Shown: positions 9,095 through 16,504 of the stretch, piece by piece
Position numbering within the stretch: position 1 is the stretch's first letter
How the letters are laid out: each line of letters opens with the position of its first letter
NCBI GenBank assembly: GCA_902774915.1
Contig: CACYKH010000004.1
Location: 109,872-173,871 of the forward strand
Direction of reading: 5' to 3'
DNA from: an uncultured Lachnospiraceae bacterium
GTDB lineage: Bacteria > Bacillota > Clostridia > Lachnospirales > Lachnospiraceae
DNA: 64,000 nucleotides
Program-made: the position numbers and the translations under genes
The notes under the pieces: generated by a model
The model's input: the letters and a program-made list of their open reading frames with translations, nothing else
What the model was told of the DNA's origin: nothing
The model's database searches: none

Positions 9095-9949
9095 ATGGCA
9101 GTTAAAGTAGTACATACAGTTAAAGAAGTACGTGAAGCAGTTAAAGGTTGGAGAAAGGAAGGCCTCACGGTTGGCTTGGTTCCTACTATGGGATTTCTTC
9201 ATGCAGGACATCAGTCTTTAATTAAGAAATCAGTGGAACAGAATGACAAGACAGTTGTCAGCGTGTTCGTTAATCCAACTCAGTTCGGACCTAATGAAGA
9301 TTTAGAGGCATATCCAAGAGATTTAGAGAGGGATACAGCCCTCTGCGACGAAACAGGCGCAGACCTGATCTTTAATCCGGATCCATCAGAGATGTATAGA
9401 GATGGCTTCGTAACCTTTGTTGATATGAACGGCCTTAAGAATTATCTCTGCGGCCTTTCAAGACCTGTTCATTTCAGCGGCGTTTGTACAGTATGTACCA
9501 AACTTTTCAATATAGTTTGTCCAGATAGAGCGTACTTCGGACAGAAGGATGCTCAGCAGCTGGCAATTATCAAGAGAATGGTAGCAGACCTCAATATGCC
9601 ACTTGAAATAGTTGGTTGTCCTATTGTTAGAGAAGAGGACGGTCTGGCTATGAGCTCAAGAAATACTTATATGAATGATGAAGAGCGTAAAGCGGCCCTT
9701 ATTCTCAGTAAATCCATTAAGTTAGGCCAGTCTCTTGTTGAGGCAGGAGAAAGAGATGCTTCTGTAGTCAGAGCAAAAATGCTAGAATTACTTGAAACAG
9801 AGCCTATGGCTGATGTAGAGTATGTAAATGTAGTTAATAATCTGACAATGGAAGATATTGATACGATTAAAGGCGATGTTCTTGTGGCTATCGCAGTTAA
9901 GATCAATAATAAAGTTCGTCTTATCGATAACTTCATGACGACTGTATAA
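9095..9949 (+). CDS. panC: Pantothenate synthetase
   Basis: PanC condenses pantoate with beta-alanine using ATP, through a pantoyl-adenylate. The protein has 284 residues, as is usual. Hallmarks are VPTMGFLHAGHQSLI (HIGH-type ATP motif), SVFVNPTQFGPNEDL, the FGQKDAQQ block and the KMSKS-like AMSSRNTYM. GGAGG lies 8 bp before the ATG. Its substrates come from panB plus the DUF2520 gene (pantoate) and panD (beta-alanine) in the same operon. Confidence 0.97.
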   Translation: MAVKVVHTVKEVREAVKGWRKEGLTVGLVPTMGFLHAGHQSLIKKSVEQNDKTVVSVFVNPTQFGPNEDLEAYPRDLERDTALCDETGADLIFNPDPSEMYRDGFVTFVDMNGLKNYLCGLSRPVHFSGVCTVCTKLFNIVCPDRAYFGQKDAQQLAIIKRMVADLNMPLEIVGCPIVREEDGLAMSSRNTYMNDEERKAALILSKSIKLGQSLVEAGERDASVVRAKMLELLETEPMADVEYVNVVNNLTMEDIDTIKGDVLVAIAVKINNKVRLIDNFMTTV

Positions 9950-9975
9950 ATAAAAAGAAAGTATGAGAGTAAAAA

Positions 9976-10365
9976 ATGTTAGGAACATATCTTAAATCAA
10001 AAATTCATAGAGCGGTAGTAACTCAGGCGGCTCTTGACTATGTAGGAAGTATTACAATTGACGAAAAGCTTATGGATGCTTGCGGTCTTATTGAGTATGA
10101 GAAGGTTCAGGTTGCCGACGTAGATAATGGCAATCGTCTGGAGACATATGTTATAGCAGGAGAGGCTGGCTCAGGTATCATTTGTCTGAATGGTGCTGCT
10201 GCAAGACTCGTGAGTGAAGGAGATAAGGTTATCATTATGAGTTATGCTCAGATGACACCTGAGGAGTTTGCTGATAATCCTCCAAAGGTTGTATTTGTTG
10301 ATGAGAATAACCAGATCGATAGAGTGACAAGATACGAGAAACACGGACAGCTCTTTGATATTTAA
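9976..10365 (+). CDS. panD: Aspartate 1-decarboxylase proenzyme
   Basis: PanD makes beta-alanine from L-aspartate using a pyruvoyl cofactor produced by self-cleavage. In this 129-residue protein the cleavage site is visible as Gly24-Ser25 in DYVGSITID, and the active-site Lys9 and the N-terminal [13 protein letters not shown] are conserved. TxGNRLETY-like and NGAAARLV segments complete the beta-barrel family pattern. The gene is 26 bp after panC and 11 bp before coaBC. Confidence 0.96.
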   Translation: MLGTYLKSKIHRAVVTQAALDYVGSITIDEKLMDACGLIEYEKVQVADVDNGNRLETYVIAGEAGSGIICLNGAAARLVSEGDKVIIMSYAQMTPEEFADNPPKVVFVDENNQIDRVTRYEKHGQLFDI

Positions 10366-10376
10366 GGGGAAATGCT

Positions 10377-11576
10377 ATGTTAAAAGGTAAAAATATACTC
10401 CTGGGTGTTACAGGCGGAATAGCTGCCTATAAGATGGCAGATGTGGCTAGTATGCTGGTTAAACAGCATGCAGATGTACATGTTGTAATGACTGAAAATG
10501 CAACTAAGTTCATAACCGCTGAAACATTTAGCGTATTAACTAAGAATAAGGTATATGTAGATGTCTTTGATGAGAATCCAGATGACTACGTAAATGTGCC
10601 TCATATTTCACTGGGAACAAATGCAGATTGCATTCTTATTGCACCAGCTACAGCGGATATAATTGGGAAAATAGCTAATGGTATAGCCGATGATATGGTT
10701 TCTACAGTTGTTTTACCGGCTCGTTGCCCAATTCTCGTGGCCCCATCAATGAATGTATACATGCTGGAAAATCCTATTGTTCAGGATAATATAGCTAAAC
10801 TCAAGAGGTTTGGTTATACCATCGTTGAGCCGGCCGAGGGGCATCTTGCTTGCGGATATGATGGAAAGGGTAAGCTCCCTACACCAGAGGCTCTTGTAGA
10901 ACATGTTGTTTTAGCTGCAGCAAAGGAAAAGGATTACGAGGGTAAGAAGGTGCTTGTTGATGCAGGACCTACTGAAGAAGCTATAGATCCAGTTCGTTTT
11001 ATTACAAACCATTCTTCAGGGAAGATGGGCTATGCTCTGGCCAGAATAGCTGCTATGAGAGGTGCTGATGTGACTCTTGTTTCAGGACCTACCAACCTGG
11101 ATACTCCTGCAGGAGTTAAGAGAGTAGATGTTACATCTGCTGAGGATATGTATAATGCCATGGTTTCTGAGGCTGAATCTTCAGATGTTATCATTATGTC
11201 GGCTGCTGTTGCAGACTTTACTCCTGAAACCGTTGCTGATAATAAGATTAAGAAACAAAGCGATTCTGAAGGCATGAACCTTTCTCTTAAGAGAACTAAG
11301 GACATTCTCAAGTCACTTGGTGAGAATAAGAAGTCAGGGCAGAAGATCATCGGTTTCTCGATGGAAACCGAGAATCTGATAGAGAATTCACGTAAAAAGC
11401 TGGATTCAAAGAATGCTGATATGATATGTGCTAACAGCCTTAAGACTGAAGGGGCAGGATATAAAGTGGATACCAATATCGTGACAATGATCACTAAAGA
11501 CGATATGGTGGAACTTCCTCTTATGTCAAAGCTTGAGGTGGCAGATAAGATTCTTGATAAGATAAAAGAGCTTTAA
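10377..11576 (+). CDS. coaBC: Bifunctional phosphopantothenoylcysteine decarboxylase/synthetase
   Basis: CoaBC attaches cysteine to 4'-phosphopantothenate (CoaB half) and decarboxylates the product to 4'-phosphopantetheine (CoaC half). At 399 residues it is full length. The CoaC half (about 1-180) shows LGVTGGIAAYK, the HISLG active-site His, APATADIIGKIANG, the FMN-site APSMNVYM and the LACGYDGKGKLP Cys loop. The CoaB half shows DAGPTEEAIDPVRFITNHSSGKMG split across the domain start, MSAAVADFTP and the NKIKK lysine. It closes the CoA-directed part of the operon. Confidence 0.96.
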   Translation: MLKGKNILLGVTGGIAAYKMADVASMLVKQHADVHVVMTENATKFITAETFSVLTKNKVYVDVFDENPDDYVNVPHISLGTNADCILIAPATADIIGKIANGIADDMVSTVVLPARCPILVAPSMNVYMLENPIVQDNIAKLKRFGYTIVEPAEGHLACGYDGKGKLPTPEALVEHVVLAAAKEKDYEGKKVLVDAGPTEEAIDPVRFITNHSSGKMGYALARIAAMRGADVTLVSGPTNLDTPAGVKRVDVTSAEDMYNAMVSEAESSDVIIMSAAVADFTPETVADNKIKKQSDSEGMNLSLKRTKDILKSLGENKKSGQKIIGFSMETENLIENSRKKLDSKNADMICANSLKTEGAGYKVDTNIVTMITKDDMVELPLMSKLEVADKILDKIKEL

Positions 11577-11620
11577 GAGCAATCTATTATAGAAAAATCT
11601 CTGTTAATATGGTAAAATTC

Positions 11621-11662
11621 TATGGTACGTTTCTGGGAAGGAGCGTACCATATATTTTTCTT
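11621..11662 (+). terminator. Hairpin plus T-run directly before the pyrE ribosome-binding site
   Basis: Arms TATGGTACG (11621-11629) and CGTACCATA (11644-11652) are perfect 9-bp complements around a 14-nt loop. They are followed by TATTTTTCTT. This looks like an intrinsic terminator ending the pan-coaBC transcript, but the pyrE Shine-Dalgarno AGGAGG starts at 11663, immediately after the T-run. Attenuation of pyrE is therefore equally possible. Confidence 0.7.
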
Positions 11663-11677
11663 AGGAGGACATCTTAC

Positions 11678-12337
11678 GTGGAAGGATACAAGAAGGAATT
11701 TGTAGATTTTATGCTGGACTGCAATGTCCTAAGATTTGGTGATTTTACACTCAAGAGTGGTCGTAAGTCTCCATTTTTCATGAATGCCGGACTCTATGTT
11801 ACAGGTACTCAGCTGATGAAGCTTGGTGAGTACTATGCTCAGGCTATTCATAATACATATGGAGACGATTTTGATGTTCTGTTCGGACCGGCTTATAAGG
11901 GTATTCCGATCGGAGTTGCGACTACCATTGCATATAGTAAGCTCTATGGAAAAGAAATAAGATACTGTTCTAACCGTAAAGAAGCAAAGGATCATGGCGA
12001 TGCTGGAATTCTTTTGGGAAGTCCTATCAAGGATGGCGACAGAATAGTGGTTATTGAGGATGTTACAACATCTGGAAAATCCATGGAGGAGACAATCCCT
12101 ATCGTTAAAGCACAGGGAGATGTGACCATAGTTGGACTTATGGTATCTCTTAACAGATGCGAGCGTGGTAAGGGCGATAAGGGTGCTCTTGATGAGATTA
12201 AAGATCTCTACGGCTTTGATACGGCAGCAATCGTTTCAATGGATGAGGTTGTTGGATATCTTGTTGAAAAGGGCATTATCGATGATGAATTAAAGGGTCG
12301 TATAGATGCATATTATGAGCAGTACGGTGTTAAATAA
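11678..12337 (+). CDS. pyrE: Orotate phosphoribosyltransferase
   Basis: PyrE converts orotate and PRPP to orotidine 5'-phosphate in de novo pyrimidine synthesis. The frame is open further upstream, but GTG 11678 is chosen because AGGAGGA lies at 11663-11669 and the protein then starts as VEGYKKEFVDFML, giving 220 residues. Motifs are FTLKSGRKSPFFMNAG, FGPAYKGIPIG and the PRPP-binding loop RIVVIEDVTTSGKS. No other pyr gene is nearby. The terminator-like hairpin immediately upstream may control it. Confidence 0.93.
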   Translation: MEGYKKEFVDFMLDCNVLRFGDFTLKSGRKSPFFMNAGLYVTGTQLMKLGEYYAQAIHNTYGDDFDVLFGPAYKGIPIGVATTIAYSKLYGKEIRYCSNRKEAKDHGDAGILLGSPIKDGDRIVVIEDVTTSGKSMEETIPIVKAQGDVTIVGLMVSLNRCERGKGDKGALDEIKDLYGFDTAAIVSMDEVVGYLVEKGIIDDELKGRIDAYYEQYGVK

Positions 12338-12349
12338 GGGAGGTTCAAA

Positions 12350-12499
12350 ATGGAAAAGGTATATAAGGTATTAAAAAATGCAGGTGGAGCTAATATCACA
12401 GTAGGAGTACTTCTTATTGTTATTGGCATTACACTTGGTATTATCAATATTGTTTCAGGAGCATCACTCCTCAGAAACAGAAGGAACATTCTTTTCTAA
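12350..12499 (+). CDS. 49-residue single-pass membrane peptide
   Basis: This is a small open frame with a strong GGGAGG ribosome-binding site and ATG at 12350, only 12 bp after pyrE. The peptide is a basic N-terminus (MEKVYKVLKNAGG), then one hydrophobic helix of about 24 residues (roughly residues 16-39), then a basic RNRRN tail. The properties fit a small integral membrane protein. I recognise no family. The coding-like spacing between pyrE and the patatin gene and the good start signals argue that it is real. Confidence 0.6.
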   Translation: MEKVYKVLKNAGGANITVGVLLIVIGITLGIINIVSGASLLRNRRNILF

Positions 12500-12535
12500 A
12501 AAGAAGTAGTGGTTTTAGAGTGAAAGGTTGTAAAA

Positions 12536-13399
12536 ATGGCTGATAAATTAGGACTTGTTGTAGAAGGTGGCGGAATGAGAGGTATTTATGCCTCTGGTGT
12601 TCTGGATGAATTATTACTCCGCGGTGTTAAAGCCGACGGATTAGTTGGTGTATCTGCAGGAATAATTCATGGTGTTTCTTATGTATCTAATCAGTTAGGA
12701 AGAAACATCAGATATTTCCTGAAATATAGAGAAGATAAGCGTTTCATGAGCTGGACATCTCTCTTTAAGACAGGAAATGTATGCGAGACTGAATTCTGCT
12801 ATGATGAGATTCCTTACAAACTAAGCAAGTTCGATTTTGATACATTTGCCCAGAGAGCTAAAGATATGGAGGTTTATTCAACTGTTACCAGTCTTGATAC
12901 TGGAAAGGCTGAATATATAAGGCTTTACGATCTGAGAGAGCAGATGGATGCTGTTAGAGCATCTGCATCACTTCCTTTGGTTTCAGAGAATGTTGAAGTA
13001 GATGGTAAGCTCTATCTGGATGGAGGTACAGCTGACAGTATTCCTCTTAAGTTTATGCAGGGGGCTGGTTTTGAAAAGAATATCGTTATTTTGACCAGAC
13101 CGGCAGGCTATGTGAAAAAGCCAGATAAAACATTTCCACTTCTTAAAGCTAAGTATAAGAACTATCCTGGATATGTTAAAGCATGCGAAGATAGACATAA
13201 GATGTATAACGAAGAGCTTAGATACGTTAGAGAGCAGGAGTTAAAGGGAAACATTCTTGTTATAAGACCAAGCAGAGTAATTAACGTTAGTCGTACAGAA
13301 AAAAATCTCGAAAAAATGAAGAGAATGTACAAACTTGGCCGCTTCGACGCAATGAATGCATTAAATGATTCAGAAAATATGCAAAAGATATTGACTTAA
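12536..13399 (+). CDS. Patatin-like phospholipase family protein
   Basis: This 287-residue protein is of the bacterial patatin/RssA-YjjU type, a predicted serine acyl hydrolase using a Ser-Asp dyad. The oxyanion loop is visible as VEGGGMRGIY (near residue 9), the nucleophile elbow as GVSAG (Ser near residue 42) and the catalytic Asp in YLDGGTADSIP (near residue 162). There is no signal peptide, so it is cytoplasmic or peripheral on the membrane. The start has GAAAGG upstream. It follows the small membrane peptide by 36 bp. The substrate is unknown, with phospholipid or lysophospholipid likely by family. Confidence 0.9.
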   Translation: MADKLGLVVEGGGMRGIYASGVLDELLLRGVKADGLVGVSAGIIHGVSYVSNQLGRNIRYFLKYREDKRFMSWTSLFKTGNVCETEFCYDEIPYKLSKFDFDTFAQRAKDMEVYSTVTSLDTGKAEYIRLYDLREQMDAVRASASLPLVSENVEVDGKLYLDGGTADSIPLKFMQGAGFEKNIVILTRPAGYVKKPDKTFPLLKAKYKNYPGYVKACEDRHKMYNEELRYVREQELKGNILVIRPSRVINVSRTEKNLEKMKRMYKLGRFDAMNALNDSENMQKILT

Positions 13400-13451
13400 A
13401 GTTTGATATGTGATAACATACCTTTTGTTGCGGCGGAAAGCCGTAAGAAAT

Positions 13452-13518
<67 letters not shown>

Positions 13519-13523
<5 letters not shown>

Positions 13524-13570
13524 ACAAAAAAATCCCTCTATCGTTAGATAGAGGGATTTTTTTGTAGCGC
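13519..13570 (+). terminator. 24-bp perfect hairpin terminator overlapping the tRNA-Gly 3' end
   Basis: Positions 13519-13542 and 13547-13570 are perfect inverted copies around GTTA. The core TCCCTCTATC/GATAGAGGGA is flanked by A7 and T7 runs, giving a bidirectional intrinsic terminator. The arms extend into the last tRNA bases (GCGCTAC), so the mirror arm carries an inverted copy of the tRNA end. Confidence 0.9.
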
Positions 13571-13616
13571 TGAAAGCTTTCAACTTGAGATAGACAGGGG
13601 ATCGAAAGTGTTCGTT

Positions 13617-13653
13617 TTTTGTTGCGGTTTTGTTGCTTTTTAAGTGCTATAAT
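13617..13653 (+). promoter_or_regulatory. Twin TTTTGTTGC-box promoter, copy 1
   Basis: TTTTGTTGC occurs at 13617-13625 and again at 13628-13636 (period 11). Eleven nt later comes a perfect TATAAT at 13648-13653, 35 bp before the ATG of the 930-residue hydrolase gene. There is no consensus -35; the second box covers that position. The same arrangement, with identical spacings, recurs at 45674-45710. This suggests a shared activator, repressor or alternative recognition mode. Confidence 0.7.
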
Positions 13654-13688
13654 TATTTTGTTAAATAATGAGATAAGTAGGTGAAGTT

Positions 13689-16481
13689 ATGCCAATTAAT
13701 GGTAATGTACGAAGAATACTAAATTCGCTTACAAAAGAATATGGTGAAAATCGTGATAATGGCAGCCTTAATATTGAATATGTTAAGGGTGTTAAGCTTA
13801 TGATCGACCAGACTTTAAAAGCCAGGATAAGTTCAATTAATTCCAATGAAGCTGTTGACTATGCTGAGCTTTTTACTTGTGAGTTTCTTGTTAAGATGAA
13901 TCAAAATGGCTGGACACCTACAGACCTTCCTATGCTTGCTCATCTTTATGATACTATACATAGCGTTAATCTTGGTGATTCACGCGAGGATGGTGATAAA
14001 TTAATCGATTTTCTTGAAAAAACAAAGATTAATGATTCTAAAACCAGAACAGAATTAATTAACAAGGTTTCTCAATATATAAATACATTTAGTGACACTA
14101 AAATAATTGGTACTCTTTCAGAAGATATTAATTATTGTTTTGTGACAAACGTCTCTTTTGCTGACTATCCGGAGGATTTAGAGCTAAGGGGTAATGCTAA
14201 AGTAGAATATATTCCTAATAAACAGACGAAAAAAGGTAAACCTATTCCAGAGTTTAAAGCCCTGGGTGCAATGGCTATGCGTCATAATTTAGATGATGCA
14301 AAACGCAAAGAAGAAATTAGATTTAAAAATGATTACGTTATTTCTGATGAGTCTGATAAAATTCTTGAATCATTTAACGCTAATGAAGGTCAATTAGCCC
14401 GAAATATAACAAAGAGTAATCGTGATGCCATTAAAGAAGTATATGGTGACGATATATATGACGAAATAGATGAAATGAAAAAGGGTTCTGAAGAAGAAAG
14501 AACCGTAGTTATTTATCATTCCATGGGAAACAGATATCTAAAAAAAGGTGAGGAAGTTCTAGAAATAGACTTTGCTGGATCCGGATATAAGGAAGTAAGA
14601 AGAGAGTACCATGGTCAGCATGGTAAAACCTTTACTGATGGAACAAGAAATACAAAGGCATCGCTCGAGGTTGAATTTGGTAAATTGGTGGATAAAAAAG
14701 GTGGAGGTAAATTCAAACACCTTAGGTCCAAAACCACTTCGGTTGAAGCTGAAGATGGAAAAACAATGGAGAAGACCAGATACACAATAGCTGGTCCAAC
14801 ACCTGATCTTTGGTTCAAACCAGGTCTTCTTAATGTTGGTGAATACAGTATTGAAAATACCAGAAAATATGGCAAGGAATTCGCCGTTGATTTTCTCGAA
14901 AAGATATTTAAGAAGTGGGATAATGGAGAGGTTCCACATGATGTACATATAAATGTAACTGGACATAGCCGTGGAGCTGTAGCTGCTGGAGAAAGCATTA
15001 AGCTGATGTACAAGTGGCTGAAGGCCTATGCTGATAATAATCCGGATAAGGCTCATTATATAGATAATGTTAAATTTGATCTGGTACTTAGAGATCCTGT
15101 TCCAGGTATATTTACTAAGCTTTTTCATAGTAAAAATGATCTGAGAAATATCCCTAATCTTGAGATGACTGTTTTTTGCTCTATGGCTCAGGAACATTAT
15201 GATATGGTTTTCCCTCTTCAGAATGTCAGGGGAGCGAAGAGACTCATTATCGGAACAACTGGCCATAATATGGATCTTGGTCAGATGGATATGTCTCAGG
15301 TTCTTCAGGAGAAAGATGGAAAGGTACATAAGTCTGGATTTTATGATGCTGAGACGGGAGAATTCTTCCGTGGAAGTGGAATAAACCAGATGCCAGAGGG
15401 TGTTTATATAGCAGATGACAGGTTTAATCTGATTCGTGTAACCAGTTATAGTCAGATTGGGAAGCTTATAGATTCTGTTTACGATGGAAAGTCTAAGCAG
15501 GAAGGCCGTGTAGACAATATTCATGAAATGGTTAGAAACTGGTTCCTGGATAATGATCTTAAGCTTAGCTTTACTGATGCTGAGGAACGCCAGATGGCAA
15601 TGGAAGATAACGATATAAATATGCAGAGGATTCTTGCATCTGATAATTCCAGGTTGAATCCGATCAAGAATGCTATAAATGCACTTAATAGAAGTCGCAG
15701 AATAGGCAAAGGTAATCATGAGATAATGAGTAAAGAACAGGAACTCATAGATGCTTGTAGAACCTATATGAAGAAGACAGCTATTCCTGCAAAGGGCGAC
15801 AGTGCTTATAGAATGAACCTTGTAAGTGATGTTTTGTCACATACAATGAGAGATAAGAATTATATCAATAAGCTGCTTAATCCAGGACTTAGTAATGATG
15901 GTACAGAACTGGATAAAAAGATAAGTGCGCATAAAGAACGACTGGCTAACAAGGAAGGCTACAAAGAGAGGAAACTGAATAAAGAAGAGAAACGTCTTAA
16001 TAATGTTAAAGAAATAAGAAAGCATATTAAGAATGTTGCATCTATCTGCGAGAAGTATATAGTTCTTCTTAGTAAGACCAGAAAGAATAAGAGTGGTAGT
16101 AAAGAATATAATGCCATGCTTAATACTCTTAAGGATGGCGAGAAGCTTAATGAGAAAATCACTATTAATGAATTCAATACATTTTTGAATAGATTGATAA
16201 AGACTTCTAGAGTTTATAGATCAAGTCATGATATAATAATCGGGCCAAGGTCTGATGATGGAAAAACAAGATTAGATTATTCTAAGAGTTTTGAGGGATT
16301 AGGCCTTGAAATAAGTAGGGATTTGGAGAAGAGGAGCAGGTTTATTCCTGATAAAGATAAATCCGTTGAACTTCTTGTCGGAGAGAAGAAAAACAGTGTC
16401 AAATCTCTTAATGATGAAGTGGAAATGAAATCACCTGAAAAGAATGTGATTTCAACGAAAATGCCCCAGATGGGAATGTAA
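13689..16481 (+). CDS. Large leaderless protein with alpha/beta-hydrolase (GHSRG) core, unknown function
   Basis: This 930-residue soluble protein has no signal peptide or TM helix. Residues 1-270 are helical and charged. A hydrolase core follows, with VTGHSRGAV (nucleophile Ser427), RDPVPG (Asp469) and GTTGHNMD (His526), consistent with a Ser-Asp-His triad. The GHSRG plus DPVPG pairing recalls DUF2235-like and effector-type lipases; this is family resemblance only. The C-terminal 300 residues are Lys/Glu-rich helices carrying two Y...R...G..R elements: LIDACRTYMKKTAIPAKG near 687 and VYRSSHDIIIGPRSDDGKTR near 842-862. The second resembles a segment of the 2,029-residue protein at 48553. The gene leads an operon with the symporter and DUF4428 genes, from the twin-box promoter. 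I do not know its substrate. Confidence 0.6.
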   Translation: MPINGNVRRILNSLTKEYGENRDNGSLNIEYVKGVKLMIDQTLKARISSINSNEAVDYAELFTCEFLVKMNQNGWTPTDLPMLAHLYDTIHSVNLGDSREDGDKLIDFLEKTKINDSKTRTELINKVSQYINTFSDTKIIGTLSEDINYCFVTNVSFADYPEDLELRGNAKVEYIPNKQTKKGKPIPEFKALGAMAMRHNLDDAKRKEEIRFKNDYVISDESDKILESFNANEGQLARNITKSNRDAIKEVYGDDIYDEIDEMKKGSEEERTVVIYHSMGNRYLKKGEEVLEIDFAGSGYKEVRREYHGQHGKTFTDGTRNTKASLEVEFGKLVDKKGGGKFKHLRSKTTSVEAEDGKTMEKTRYTIAGPTPDLWFKPGLLNVGEYSIENTRKYGKEFAVDFLEKIFKKWDNGEVPHDVHINVTGHSRGAVAAGESIKLMYKWLKAYADNNPDKAHYIDNVKFDLVLRDPVPGIFTKLFHSKNDLRNIPNLEMTVFCSMAQEHYDMVFPLQNVRGAKRLIIGTTGHNMDLGQMDMSQVLQEKDGKVHKSGFYDAETGEFFRGSGINQMPEGVYIADDRFNLIRVTSYSQIGKLIDSVYDGKSKQEGRVDNIHEMVRNWFLDNDLKLSFTDAEERQMAMEDNDINMQRILASDNSRLNPIKNAINALNRSRRIGKGNHEIMSKEQELIDACRTYMKKTAIPAKGDSAYRMNLVSDVLSHTMRDKNYINKLLNPGLSNDGTELDKKISAHKERLANKEGYKERKLNKEEKRLNNVKEIRKHIKNVASICEKYIVLLSKTRKNKSGSKEYNAMLNTLKDGEKLNEKITINEFNTFLNRLIKTSRVYRSSHDIIIGPRSDDGKTRLDYSKSFEGLGLEISRDLEKRSRFIPDKDKSVELLVGEKKNSVKSLNDEVEMKSPEKNVISTKMPQMGM

Positions 16482-16504
16482 TTTATTAGTTTTGGAGAAT
16501 TAAA

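Noticed and set aside
8836-9105. An 89-codon open frame over the panB-panC spacer
   Set aside because: It has no ribosome-binding site, overlaps panB, has a low-quality arginine/serine-rich translation and lies on the inverted-repeat element.
13423-13433. A third TTTTGTTGC promoter box before tRNA-Gly
   Set aside because: There is only one box, followed by GGCGG, with no second copy or TATAAT at the conserved distance.
14559-15719. A 386-codon frame on the - strand inside the 930-residue protein gene
   Set aside because: It is antisense to a well-supported gene, has no start signal and its translation resembles nothing.
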